The translations under genes were made by a program, and so were the position numbers. Below are positions 25,287-38,900 of a stretch of 64,000 bases of DNA, piece by piece. The notes beneath the pieces were generated by a model that saw only the letters and a list, made by a program, of their open reading frames with translations, was not told where the DNA came from and ran no database searches. Position 1 is the stretch's first letter, and each line of letters begins with the position of its first letter. Origin of the DNA: Pseudisothecium myosuroides (lineage: Eukaryota; Streptophyta; Bryopsida; Hypnales; Lembophyllaceae); assembly GCA_951799445.1 (NCBI GenBank), contig OX637288.1:9054501-9118500 (forward strand). Direction: 5' to 3'.

Positions 25287-26551
25287 CTCACAAAAGTGGA
25301 ACGGTTGTGGACCAAAGGCAAAATTGCAGTCATTTATTTATCCCAAAAAGCCAAATTTCAAAAATATCCTTTTTCTAAGTGTTGAACATTAAACTTTCAA
25401 ATTAATTAATTATTCACGGAGGCAACAGGCTCACGTTGTTGCTTCTATACATGTGTCTCTCTCCCAACGCGGTCGGTGAACCACGTGCTGCTAGATTAAA
25501 GCTCAACAATTGATTGGAAAATGTATTCCTTGTGAGATGAATATAAGGGAACCGACCCATTTCCAACCACTCAAGCAATTGTGCATATTTGGAATACAGT
25601 TTTTTTGAGTGCGAAACTTTTCCCCTATACAGAAATAGAGCCGTTTGGAAGGATTGCACATTTTTCCAGAATTCTATTATACAAAAGGTAATTACCATGA
25701 ATTTTTTAGTGGAAGATTCTCATCGACCTATAATGGTGATATAGACCTTTCTATTTCTGACCATAAGCTGATTGCAAAATCGACCAAGGGCTAGACCAAT
25801 TGTGATGCACCACAGCTGCTCCAGAATTCCAGCCACAACTTCTTGGAAAGACAACAACCTATAGGTTGGAAATGCGGGGGTTGATCGGAAAGGGATCGGC
25901 TCCCTTACAGTCTAGCAAACACGATGAAGGAATAAACAGTGATGGACAGAGTGCCTAGTTGACAGACAAAGGGAATACGTCATCAAGCTAACAGAGCGCA
26001 TTCTATTTCGAAAAATTTCATCTGTGAAAAGTGAAATAAAATAACGCCAGGTTCCATAACTTGGTTGTGTCGGGTCAGTCCTGCTGCGGCCCTCGTTGAA
26101 GGTCGCATGTGTAAAAAAAAGAAAAGAAAAAGTGAAGTAAAATAATGTCCATCAAGCACACAAAGCCAAGGACTTTGAGGTTGATTACACGGTCATAGGC
26201 CCGTCCTCTCTCAGGATTAACAATGTCGTGGGAGACTCCCCGTCATTGAACTACTTGAATGAAATCTCCCGTTACGCATCTTCCATGCGACAGCATATAC
26301 AGTATCCCTCTAGCACATATATCACAACTCGCAAACAACGACATACGTCCAAAGCGATCCGAGGATGATTTTTGATCAGACAGAATTTTATAGAGACAAA
26401 TTGCTGTGCGTGGCCTCCCAAGGCAGCAATCACAGGAATGAATCAAATTGCATAATGTACACAGAATCCTGTACAGAAACCTCCCGATCAGTGCGAGCAT
26501 CTCACCACCGGAGATCACTTCCTAGCTACTGTACATATCCTGCTCAACCTA
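25287..26551 (-). other. 3' flank of the right kinesin copy
   Basis: Mirror of 9279-10544, with one substitution (25823 versus 10007). No gene seen. Transcripts of the two kinesin copies running on through their flanks would meet in the spacer. Confidence 0.4.
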
Positions 26552-29500
26552 TCACCGATATATGGCAGGGCTGCTCAGAAATTGCTGAGAGGCTGCCGCT
26601 GGATTCGACTTCACCGGAGTATGGAACGTTCGCAATTCACTCAGACGCCTCTTTTCCCCAGATATTCTCGTCTGCATTACCACGTTATCACCTTGTGAGT
26701 TCGACGAGGACCGACAGACGCGATCGTTAGAGCACCAGATGCCAGGAATCAGCCACGTCAAGCTGGAAAAATTCGTCAAATATAATACCTTCAATCTAAA
26801 TTCAGACACTTCGTCTTCTGCAGTTCGTAGCCGTGACTCCAACTGCCGGACTGCATCCATTGCAGCAGACTCATCAACTTGCCTCACGGAGTTCGCGCTG
26901 CCTGCTGCCTGTTCACAGAAAGGGCACTCAATTAGTATCAACAGATGTAAACGATCGCCACGTCCAACCACAAACTTCGACGAGATGCGACCCAGTACCT
27001 GTTGAATTGCATTGCTCAGCGTGATAAATTGCTGGGCGAGCTGGATCTTACTTTCCTCAGCCTCCTGTTTCACACAGTCAAGCGATAATAGTCAGTCCTC
27101 GGTCTTCCAGAAACCACTAAGTTGACCTTTTTCCACCTCTGCTCACTGAGAGTGATTCCTCGGCCTTCCGCGTCACTCGGTCAGACTTCGCAATTAACTT
27201 GAAATAATCAATTCTGCCTCTCTCCGACACCACAGTACCTGCAATTTGCTTCGGAGTCGCTGCTCTTCGTCGATGTTAGGGAACGGAGTTTTGCCTGCCG
27301 CTATCCTGTAACGCTCAAGCTCGGTTTTAACTCTGCCAAACATCATTTCCGCACGTCTCATCTTCGTGCTCAGGTCCTCCACCTGTAGCCTCAGCGAATT
27401 ATTTTCGTCCTGCAAACAGGGCGACGTACCGTCAGTAAACGGAATGCTGATCAAGTCGACTCACACAATAACTTATACGACATAACCCGGCAAGACAAAC
27501 TCTCCAGCCCGAGAGTGCGCTATACCTTGATCTTAGCATGGTGATGAATCCGTTGCTGAAGGTTCTGCTGCCCAGATAGCTTCTTGATTTCTTGCTCCAA
27601 TTCTCCCAACCGCTTCTGAAGCCCTGCACTTTGAGTCTGCACCATCGAGAAAGAATTCGGTAAAATGCTGGCGGCCATCAACAACCAAACGGCAACACTG
27701 TGTCCCAAAGCAAATCTACAGCGCACACAAATCCGCATGAAAACGTAAATACCTTGAGTTTCTCATTCTCCGCGGTCAAGGTGTCGTCGCGGAAACGCAT
27801 CTTCTCCGCGGAGGCACGAGCAGCTACAATCTCGGCCTGCTGTCTTGTAATTTCCTCTAGCCAGCTGTTGAATAAGGGAAGATGTCAATCAGATTAGCAA
27901 ATAAGTGGCTTCGACCCATCTGCTGGGTCACCCAACGGTAGGCTACCTCTCAAGCCAGATTCACACGGCAGCTAGTGTAAAACAACCGACAGCCATATGA
28001 TCGTACCTGTCTCTCTCTTCGATAAACTCGTTCAGCTTCTTCCGCAATCTTTCCAATTCGGCATCTTGGACAGTATCCTGTCAAGTGCCATGCTGTGCAG
28101 GTAAGACAATGAAGCAAAACGTCCGCCCTGGACGAACAACTCACCGCACATGAGCTAGAACGTACAAACTGGACAGTAACTAACCGGTCTCTGGTTCTCG
28201 ATGCTTTGTCGTCGAACAGTGGCTACAATCTCCTTCACTTGTGGATGGTTCAACTGCTCACATCCGACACACAAACGTTAGAAGATTTCCATCTGCAGTC
28301 AACTCAACATACGTCAACACCCACGGCCGAGTTTACAGAGACTGTCAAGGGATTCACCTTCATATTCTGAACATCCAGATTGCAGCGGACCAATCCACGA
28401 ACCACGTCGTGCAAATCACTCTCAAGCTCTGCAACTTTCGCATTCAAACCGTACACCTGCATCCACCCACGCACCAAGTTCCGCGTAAGTTTCCGGAAGA
28501 GAGAACCCACTCTATCAAAGGAATCGGAAATCATGAGCAGTCAACGCACGGCTCACAAGGGCTGCCACTCACTTCCTTCAGGCGCCCTGCGGCAAGAGCT
28601 TCAAGCTCCTCGATTCGGCGCCTAGCGGCGACGTCTGCGTTTCTGAAGTCCATACATGGTCCCATACTAGATGTTCTGGCTAGAGACTTGCCACTACCGC
28701 TCTCCATCAATGCCTCCAGTCCCTTCACCTGTGTAGACGATGTCAGTCGTGAGCTACACCATAGCTGTTTCACACCACAATGTGACAACAGTACTGTCAC
28801 CATCCCAACTCTCAAGGGAAAGAATGCTAACGAGGTACTCAAACACGTTGGACCACCTTTCACGGGTCATCTAGCTAGTGATAGATTAGTGACGGCACCT
28901 TCTGCTGGCTTTCGGTCGTCTGACGTCCAGCTGCTAGTGTCACTTGGTTGATTTGGCCGTTCAGAGCCTTGATCTGCACAGTAGTTACCATCATTCTCGC
29001 ATCGTCAGCACAGATTAGGGGGGCGGGGAGCACATGTGACGGTCTCCAGCAGATATCGCCCAAATACCGAGGGGGCTCCTATTACGTCTGCAATAAAACT
29101 GCGCTAGTGATCTTACCTGTCTATCCTTCTCGTCACATTGCGATTGCAGATTCTCTAGTCTTTGATGCGCCATCGATAGCTCCGCTTCCACGACTCTCAG
29201 CTTCCTATGCGATTCATATACAGAAACCAGGATCAGTCGAGCTACACGACTCCAGTTCCGGCCCCAAACAAATGCGTAACCCAGTCAACGATACTGGTGC
29301 AGGCACACGAGCAGACCCGTACCTTTCCAAAGACTGCTTCGCAGGTTGTGCTTCTCGAGACTCCAATGCCGAGAACGTCGACCCAAGCTGCCTCGATTTT
29401 CTCAGGTCTTTCTCGACTTGCTCTCGCAATTCATACTGCTCCTCCAATTTCTTCTCAAGCCCAGTCACCTGTCCAAAAAATTCATGTTAGATTCGGGTCC

Positions 29501-32500
29501 TCTAAGATGATAGGATGCTTGACCACAAAAGGACTGGAAGTTTCCAGAAAAGACGAACGGCTCACTTGATCCTCAAGAACGGAAACTGTCATCTTCAATC
29601 GTTGCTCGTTGGCCATCATCTCCTCCGCCCTGCTTTCAGCATAGGTCTTGAACACCGCTGCAGACTGCACTCCACGGTCAAATCACTGTCAGGCACTAGC
29701 CGCTTGAACATGGAACACTTGCATGGCATTCTACAAGACCACAACGATGCGCTTAAAACGTACCTGATTACATTGGATCAGATTAGATGAATGGAAGGGC
29801 TGGGAAAAGGGAGAGAGCGCACATGCGAACCACTGTAGTTACCTGGCGGGCTTTGGCAGCATCCGCCTCGCTTTCTGATCGAGCTGTTTCCAGCTCCGAC
29901 TTCAGCGACATCACAACAAATTCTTGTTCCTTGGCCAGTGCGTCCAGCGACGCCAAACGAGCCTCCAGCCCAGCCACTTTCGCACGCAGATTTGCGTTCT
30001 CCAACGCAGCTTCTGTAGCGCTCGCAGCGTCACTGGCAATGCCGTCTTCAAGCTTTCCACGCAGTTCCGACTCCAGAGTGCCAGTCCGCTCTTTCAACCT
30101 TCTCAACTCCTCACTCTTCTCATCTAATTCCTTCTGAAGCTGACCGATGCTCCTTGCCGCGCTCTCAGCCTCCACGGTTCCCGTCTCTTCCAGGAGATTG
30201 ATGTCGTATTCAAAGCCTTTGATGAGTTCTTCCCTCTGTGCCACCTGCCTTTGAAGACCGAGTACCTGACTGCGCAACTGATCCACATCGATCAGGGCCA
30301 GCTTCGCGGCATCGGCCTCCTGTCGATTGGCCTCGCGTTCCGCCTCCAGCTCTGCCAAACGTTCTTGCGTTTCTTTCAGTGCTGACTCTAAAACGGACAA
30401 AGTGGCATCTCTCTCACTCACCGCGGCTAGGAGTTGAGACACGGCAGCTTCAGACATCTCAAGCTCCACCCTAGTGTTTTCAAGATCTGCACAAGCAGAT
30501 GCTAGATCAGCTGCCTGCTCAGAGTGTACCGAATCAACACACTGCCCCTCTTCTAAAAACTTATGCCCAACTTCCTGTGCATTCTCTAGCGCGGCCTCTA
30601 GCGTGGAGATTTTACTCGTGCTCTCCGCTACAACGCTTTCCAAAGCTTCCACCTTCAGAGCGAAGCTAGAGATTTCAGTTCTGTGCGCTTCGATGATAGA
30701 CTTCACGTCTTCTTGAATTTCAACTACAGGAAACTCAAAGAAGCTACCGCTTAGATCCGCTCTCAGGGATTTCATGTCCACGGCCAAAGTCTCCATCTCT
30801 TTCTCACAGTGGCTCTTCGTGAGATCAACTTCCTCCTGCGCCAAAGCAAAAGCGGCTATGCTTTCCAGAGACAGGCTCACGGACTCCTCCACTTCTCTAC
30901 AACTCTCCTGTCCACAATCTTTGTCCTGTGCAGATGCATTTTGAGTTTCCTCTATCCTCTTCCTCACTGCAGCGTACTCATCGGCCTCTGCCCGAGCGGC
31001 ATCTCTTTCACGCTTTAGCTGCTCCCTCAATTCGCACTCTACCTCGATGACCTCCGCCCGGGCATCATCTCTCTCATTCTCTAGCTGCTCTCTCTCTGAC
31101 CTCCATTGAGCTGTCAACCTCACCACGACATTCTCCAACTCGAGCTCGACTTGCTCTCGCCGCCTCATGATCTCCTCTTCGGCATCCGTCACCTCGGCTT
31201 CCAGTTCCAAGATTCGTGAAATGGCTTCATCTTTTTCTCTGATCGTCTTCTCCATTTCGATCTCCGTCTCCTTGTAGTGCACCATGGCTTCCTCCAATTG
31301 CAGCTTGACGGACAAAATTGTGTTGTCCCGCTCTCGAAGTTTACAACGCAACTTCTCGCATTCTGCGCTGGTGCTCTTCACTACCTGCTTCAGCTCATCC
31401 ATTACATGGTCCTTTCCACTTTCACCATCCTCTGAGGTAGACCTCTTCTCGTCCGAGACGCTATCGACAGGTTTCTCCAGTCGAGAAATCTCTGATTGCA
31501 GAAGTTCTTTGTCTGCATTCAACCTCGACCTTTCCCCTTCCCACTCCACGGTCATTGTAGCATTGGCGTCTACCAATAGCTTCACCTTCTCCTCTGCGCC
31601 AGCTAAAGCGGCCCGAGCTTTGGCCAACTCCACCTCGTCACTCACGGAAGAAGCATCCTTGCCTGCACATTTACCGCCGGCTTCGAATCTATCGCTGCCA
31701 TTCTCCAACGATGCGATGCTTGCCAATAAGGCATCCTTCTCGCCAGCTACACCCTGGAGTCGGTTCTCAAGAGACCTTTTCTCTTCTTGCAGTGCCGACA
31801 CCTCTGCCACCTTCTCTGTCAGTTGGGATCTCATCGCTTCGATCTCCGAGACGATCATATCCCTTTCATTCCCCCAACTCTCTTCCGACCTTGAAAATTC
31901 GTGCATCACCACAGTCAGCGCATCCAGCTTCCCCTGGGCTTCCATCCGGTTCACACTCGCTCTCTCCAAGCGCTCCTGGAGGAAGACATGCTCTTCCTCC
32001 TTATCAGCTCTTGATTTCTCCAGCTCATCGATCCTCCTGCTCATGCTGTCGATGTTCTCCTCAGCAGACTGAAGCTTAGATTTGGCAGCCGTCAACTCTT
32101 CGCGTGGTGCGGAGTCGCGTTCGGTGGCATCCACCAGATCCATATGCACGCGTTCCAGATCCTTACGAGCAGCTGCCAGGCTCTCTTCCCTCTCGGCCAG
32201 CGCCAGCGATAGCTGGACGGCCCTAGCTTCGATCGACCGAACTTCAGTCTCCAAAGCTTCCTTCGCTGACGTCAAGTCCTCTATTTCCGACTGCATGGAG
32301 GCGATTCGGTCGTCAGTGTCCGTACACATCGACTGGATAAATTGCAGTCTCTCGCTGATTGCTGATTGCGCGTCCATCGTTGAGACCTCCAAGTTCAGAC
32401 TGTCTCGCTCTCTCCTCAGCTCCACCACTTCGTTCTGGAAGTGAATCACGTCTTCCTCGCTCATATTCCGGGCAGTGGACAGCTCTTCCAACTCCATCAT

Positions 32501-35500
32501 CAAAGACTGCTCCCTATCCTCATATTCCACGATCCGGGCCTCCATCACAGCGACCTTCTCCTGCAGAACGGATTGTGCCTCCTCGGCTTCACAAAGCCTT
32601 GAGGCGGACACGCTGGAGTCTATCGAGGCACTCTCCAGCCGTGATTCAAGAAAAGCCTTCTCCCCAGCAACGGCCTCCAAAGCCGCGTCTGCCTCGACCA
32701 TACGGGACCGGAAATCCTCCAGAAGTGACTCTCTGCTCTCCAACTCCGATTGGAGCGCCTCCTTCTCCCCTGCGAGTTTCTCCAGGGCCGCATCAGCCTG
32801 GATGACGCGGGTCTGGGATTCTTGCAGAAGAACTTCTCTGCTCTCCAATTCTGCTTGAATTGCCTCCAACTCTTCGCGAAGTCGAGACAGCTCCCCGCTG
32901 TTTTCAGCATACATGGACGATAACCTATTCACCTCTGCTTTCAGCTCACAGACTGCTTCGTCCTTCTCCTCACCAAGCGCTCTAGAAGCTTGGACCGACT
33001 CAGAGAGCTGCCTCTCCACTTCTTCCAAGGTCCTCTCCTTCGCCCGAATCTCACCTTGCAACGACTCCAGCTTTCTCCTCATCTCGGCTAACTCACCATC
33101 CTCTTTCTGAACGCTCATGCAGGACATCCGCTCGCTCTCCTCTTTCAGCAGCGCTATTTGCTCGTCCTTCTCCTTCATGAGTTCCTCTGAAGCTTGCCCT
33201 GCCTGGATTAGCTTGGTCTCTGCTTCTTCTAGCAGCACGTGCTTCCTCTGCAATTCTGTTTGGAGAACCTCCAATTCCCTCCTGCTCTCAGTCAGCTCTT
33301 CTTCCTTCTTCGCACTCGTGCTAGAGAGAATCTCGCCACGCTCTTTCAGCTCAGCGATTTCACGCTCCCTCTCATTCTCGCGTGCCTCTGAAGCTCCAAC
33401 AGATTCAAGATGATCGCTGTCTGCCTGCTTCAACAGGGCCTCTTTCTGTCGCACTTCGGACCTCAGCAGTTCAAGTGCCGTCTCATGGGCGGCCAGCTGC
33501 TCCTCCTCCTTCGCAGCACTCATGAACGAAAGACGCTTGCTCTCCTCTGCAAGTGCCGCAACCTCTGCCTCCTTTTCGAGGACCTGGAAACAGAAGTGAA
33601 AACACACTGACCTTAGTCCCAAATTGCACCACTCACATACCATCTCGCAATCATCCCAAGGAGAATCACTTACCAGATTGCTCAGTTCATCAGACCGGGC
33701 CTGCACCTGCTCCAGCTCCACTCTCAATGCCTCCATCTCCGCTTCCAGGGTGGACTTTTCTTGTTCCAAGCGCCGCAAATCGCTTTCCAGACCTGCCTTC
33801 TCGGCTTCCCACTCTTCTTTCACGATAGACAGGCTTTGATGGGCCGCAGCGGCTTCACCAGCTTTATCCTCAGCTTCCTTCAGTAGAGAACGACTCATAG
33901 CAAGCTCCTCCTTCAGGTCATTCATGGCGGAGCAAGCTTCCGATGCCTCGCTTTCAACCTTCTCCTTGGATTCAACAAGCTGCTTCCTCTCAGTTTCTAG
34001 AGCTTCCAGTGCCGATCGAAGTCTGGCCACTTCACTTCCCAGATCTGCTACAGATTCTTCTTTTTCACCGGCCATTCTCTTACTTTCCTCCAGACGTTCA
34101 GAGAGTAGCCTCGCTTCTTCTTCGGACTCTCTCAGCAAAGACTGGTCAGACACTTGAGCGTCGCGCAATCCGGAGAGCAGACGCTCCTTCTCGTTGATGA
34201 CGAATTCGGCTTCCCTCAGCTCTGCGCGGGCTGTGCTTCCTGCTATCTCCTTCGCTTCAACTGACTTCGACAGCCACACCATCACCGCTGACATCACCGT
34301 GGCATTTCTACCCAACTCCATAAATTTATGCCTTGAAGAGTCCACATCGGCCTGAAGAACCTCCATTGCCTCAGCAGCTTGTGTTCTCAGACGGTGGACT
34401 TCTTGCGGGGTCTCTGGTGCTTGGTCCGAAGACATTGCAAACGCTGTCTCACTCAGCACTCGAACTCTTCCCTCCGCGTCCTTCGCCATCTCCTGAGCAT
34501 GTTGCAATTGTTGTTTCAGTTGTTCCACAGCCTTCCTTTTCTCGTTCGTCCTGGAATGGTGCATACTGTCCCGGCTAGACCTTGCTGAGAAAGGGATGTA
34601 ACCGCAGGATATCTGCTCCATCTCCAACCACGCTTTGTTCAGGGCTTGATCGCCCTCGGCAAGATAATCGACCAGCTCCACAGTGGCACTCTGACGATCC
34701 CTTCGCAGAGCTTCGATCTCAGAGTCCTTCACTCCCAACAGGGACTCGTACTTCTCAATCGCGTGCAAGTTCTCATCTTTCACATCACTGAGCATCATCC
34801 TCATACTATCCAGCTCACTTGTAAGCTCGGACACAGCTCCCTTCGCAGCTGCAAGCTCTTGGTCTGATACTTCAGCTTCGGCTCTCAAGTCCACAAGCTC
34901 TGCCTGCATGGAGGTGATGGCAAGGACAGTTTCGGATTCCGCCTGACACCGCGTAAGGTCTTTCTCAGACTCTTCTTCCTTGAGTTTCAGATTTTCTCTC
35001 CGGGTAACTTCTAGCTCCAGCTTCGCGTTCTCCAGTTTCTGCTCAAGAACCAGCCTCTCCGCTTCGTCCACCGCGCCTCCCTCCTCCAGATCAGCGTACT
35101 CTCGTTCTAACTCACGGACCTCCTGCTCCTTCACTAATTCACGTTCTAGACGCTCGATCCTTCTCCTCAAGATCCGCTCCCTCTCTTCCCTTCTCTTCAG
35201 CTTCTCCAACGCCTTCGAGTGCTCGCCTTGCAATGCATCGAACTCCCGGATCGAATACAGGTGTTGATTCTCCAAGGCTTCCATCACAACCTTGTCTTGA
35301 TCCAGCTGCTCGCTCAGACGTGTCGATTTCGGATCTGGAGAATACAACTGCAGCCTGGACACGGCATCGAAGTACGTAGTCTCTCTCACCTCGCTTGCCG
35401 CCTTCAAATTCGAGATCATCTCTTCAGCCTCTCGCAACTGCTGTATTAGCCTCGCCACCTTCGCCTCGAGGGATCTCTCCTCGTCAAGGACGGCCGACTT

Positions 35501-35953
35501 CATCTCCAGCTCTTGGGATGTGGGTTTCTCCTCTCGTGCGCAATCGGGTTGGGGCGCTTCCGCCATTTCAAACTGACCAAGCTTCTCCTCCAGCTCCTTC
35601 TTCTGGGCCCGTTCTTCGTCAAGGACTGCCTCCAGCGACTCCAGCTCCAACTGGAGTTGCATCACTTCTTCTGCATGGCGCATCTCGATTTCTTGGGCTT
35701 TTTGGAGCCGTTCGAATGAGCCATCTTCCGCTCGCACGCTGTTTGGCGCACTAATCAACTGGCATGACTTCCGCTCCTCTTCCTTCGCCGAGAGCTTCTC
35801 AATCATCTGCTGGGCGTCATCAAGCTGAGTTCTCAGCTCGGTCTCCTTCATGCGAAATAGAACAGCCATTTCTTGGATATTCGTCAAGGACTGGCTCTGT
35901 TGCACTGCCATCTCCTCCGTCTCCAGTCTGATTTGCTTCACGGCTGCTGCATA
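26552..35953 (-). other. Kinesin-12 exons 22-37: coiled-coil stalk and tail (exon map)
   Basis: Exon coordinates: 35953-33674, 33583-29843, 29664-29566, 29468-29323, 29204-29117, 28973-28899, 28728-28573, 28456-28358, 28253-28185, 28077-28007, 27864-27753, 27636-27526, 27409-27239, 27064-26999, 26908-26789, 26671-26552 (stop TGA at the end). Exons 22 and 23 are exceptional at 2280 and 3741 nt. They encode residues 988-2994, almost all Glu/Lys/Leu-rich heptads typical of a long dimerising stalk. The following exons are 66-171 nt and keep coiled-coil composition until the last 39 residues, which turn Ser/Pro-rich and may be a globular or unstructured tip. The last acceptor (before ACG AGA ATA) was chosen because the upstream AG at 9137 of the mirror copy leads to an immediate stop. 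Confidence 0.82.
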
Positions 35954-38900
35954 CTGGGGCACGCAACAAAAAAGCCACGATCCCATATGAGTACGCGACA
36001 GTGAATTCCAAGCGCAAAATTACACCACGCACTTGTTGCTCGAAACATCAACGACAACGAGCGGAAAATTTACCTGGGTGCCAACCAGAGCAGCCTCTTT
36101 GCTTTGGAGTTTCTTCGTCAGAGCCCGCGCTGATTCGAATGCCTCTTTCGTCGCCTGCACCCAGAAAGAAAAAAAAACTTCAATCCAGTCCATTGAGGAT
36201 CGACCTACTGGTTGCGCGAACCCGACTGAATGGACACACACGCGCCAACACAAAATGTACATTTCCAAGACAACGGTTGAACTTTGCGCACCTCCAGCTC
36301 AGACCGCAAGTTTTGGGCCTCCAGTAACGAATCCTTCAACTGCAGATCCAGTTGCTCACGGACACAAGCCTGCATCTTCGACTTCTCTGCGCTCTGTAAA
36401 ACGATCCACACGATGCGCCTCCGTCTGTTAGCACTCGTCGGTCCCGACCTGGCAGTTACCTGGTGTACAATCTAAAATCGACCACAAGCAAGTGTACCTG
36501 TTCCAATTGGAGTTTGAGCTCGGCAATCAGCTCAAGGTGTTTCAAATTCTCCAACTCGAGGGCTTCCACGCTGGACGGCCCGGTGATGTCTCCCTTCGCA
36601 GTCAGTTCCACCTTCAACTTTTCGACCAGTTCTTGAAGTTCGTCCACTTGCCTGGAAGGCGACAATGCATACACCGAGTCTCAGGTAGGAAAATACCGGA
36701 ACTCAAAAGAAACCAATCCACAACTCACTGCGAAGCTTGCAGAATTACAGGCTCGATTCAAGAACACTCACCTTCCCATCTTCGAGTAACTTTCGAGGGA
36801 AGAACTTAAATTGCTGCGCAGCTCCTCCACTTCCGATCGATAGTTATCAGCCTGCAAAAACACAGAACACAAAAACTCAGAATGAAAAATTCCAATTCTG
36901 CGCTCGCGCACACGTGCTCGACTCATGGAGATCTGCACGGTACTATCAGAATAGCAATTGTTACCTCCAGTCGGAGAAGCTCATTCTCACGGGCTGCCGC
37001 GGCGAGCTCTGGCGCCAAAGCCTTTTTCTGTAAAGCAACAGAAAAGAGTTAGTCGGCCTCCCCAACCTCTGAAAGCATTCGGGTATGACATTCGAGTCCA
37101 ATATGGCAAGGTCAGCGAAAAAGTCACCTGAGGAGTTGTCAGAGGGACAAGGCCTTGATCGACCGCAATCTTCCCATCCAGCGCTTCCAGAAGCTGGTCT
37201 CGTAAATTAGACATCTCCTCCAGCATCACATCTCTCTCTCCACCTTCGCGAAATTCCTGCAGGCTGCACACACCCGAGTCCCACATCCTTAAATTCCCTT
37301 GATTGCGGGTCGGGTTTGCACAATCCAAAAGCATAGGGACGTCGTCGGCAGTGCAAGTGGACCAGATACGACCGGCACGCGAACTGGTCGTACCTACGAA
37401 TTTGGTCCAGCAGACGAATGTTCTCCATAGCGAACCTAGTCAGCTCAGGATTGCGATCCGCTTTCTCTCGCATCAGTTCAAGCTCCTCCGTCAACATCTT
37501 CTTCTCGTCGGCGAGATACGAATCTACAGAGAGCACTCCCTTCGACAGAGTCTCCAGTCTTCGAATTTTGTCTTCTCGAAATCGCAGGACCATCTTGCTG
37601 CTCTGCGTGTCAGCCTCCCGCTGATGCACCTGCAACAGTGCTAGTGGCGTCAGCTCGATGCATTTCCCCTTCTAGAGCTCCCTGAAAACACAGGATGAGA
37701 GGCCAGACTCCCTACCAGGCGGCTGAGCTGTTCGATCTCCGCTGCCAGGCGCTTCGTGGTCGCATCAGCTGCCTGCTCACGCCTCAGCGCCCCAGCCACG
37801 ACGGCCTCCATTTGTCGCAACTGGAAACAACGGCAAAGTCTCAGCTTACTCAGACAACCGTGCACAAATGACTCACAGGGCCATCGAGATCCGCGGTAAC
37901 TTCAAGGACAAACTGTGCAGTCTCAGAGATTGAAATCCCCTACCTTTCTGCTGGAAACTTGGGGGCTGCCAAAAAACTTGTGGGCGTCTCCCCAGGAGTC
38001 AAACGACCCGCGGACTGGGTTGAAATCATCTTGCGACAGTGGGATTCTTGAAATGCTTTGGCGGCGGAGGCGGTCTAGTTCCTCCTGGACACAAAAAAAT
38101 CGAATTTCAAACACCGACACGACTCATCGAGCGCGACAACCCTCAACGAAAGTACCACACGACGTGCAACACTCGACTGGGAAAGTAAAAGTGAGCACCT
38201 TCATCTGTTGAATCTGAGCGCGAAGAGCTTTCACGTCCCCGGACGCATCCTCATTAATCACGGCCTGTTCACATCGCACATGTAAGTCAAAGCGCGAACA
38301 CTTGATGTTCAACCTCTCCAAGGACGCTTCTACAGTGCAGATGTGCTAGTCAGAACAGGGAAAGAGGCGCACCGTATTGCGGATGAGTTTAGCTCGCTGG
38401 GCGAATTTCAGAGTACTCAAGGTTTCGAGAGCATTGCTGCCACACCACATAAACGAGGATCAGGGAAAAAAACTGGACTAGCCCTACGAGCGGACGAACG
38501 TCCACACAAAGTCATCAAGATACATACATTGTCGGAGGTAAACTCGGAACCGGGGATAGAAAGGACAAACCAGCTAGAAGGGCTGACGGTAGCTATGATT
38601 GTAGTCTTCGAATTTCCTCCCAGCGAATCCTGCACAGGATCATAGGTACTCAACTTCCTCATCCGCTTCAACAGGCCAAGTCTTTCAGTTCAGAGAACTT
38701 CACGACGCAATGGCCCAGGGCCCTCGCATCAAATGGAGTCATGAATGCAACGACGGACCTGCGTGTGGCACATGGCTAGTGATATTTTACCTGGAGAAGG
38801 AAGGTCAGCTTGGAGTCTCGATAAGGAACATGGCGTTGTTTGCCGTTTGCGACATCGACCAGAATCATAATGACCAACCTGCACAAGATCCGTGGCAATC

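Larger units (their letters stand above)
22238..35829 (-). repeat. Right arm of giant inverted repeat
   Basis: Reverse complement of 1-13593, starting at 22238 immediately after unique spacer sequence. It contains, from inside to outside: unrecognised AT-rich DNA, the TTAA element, the LINE tail, the 3' flank and kinesin exons 37 back to part of 22. Base 35829 pairs with base 1; sequence beyond cannot be compared within this window. Confidence 0.95.

Noticed and set aside
37632..37677. Apparent exon GGAGCTCTAGAAGGGG... after an AG
   Set aside because: It runs into a stop if joined to the next exon. An 86-nt intron spanning it keeps the frame.
37877..37912. A possible 36-nt extra kinesin exon with AG and GT borders
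   Set aside because: It would leave a preceding intron of only 31 nt. Skipping it gives a normal 123-nt intron in the same frame.
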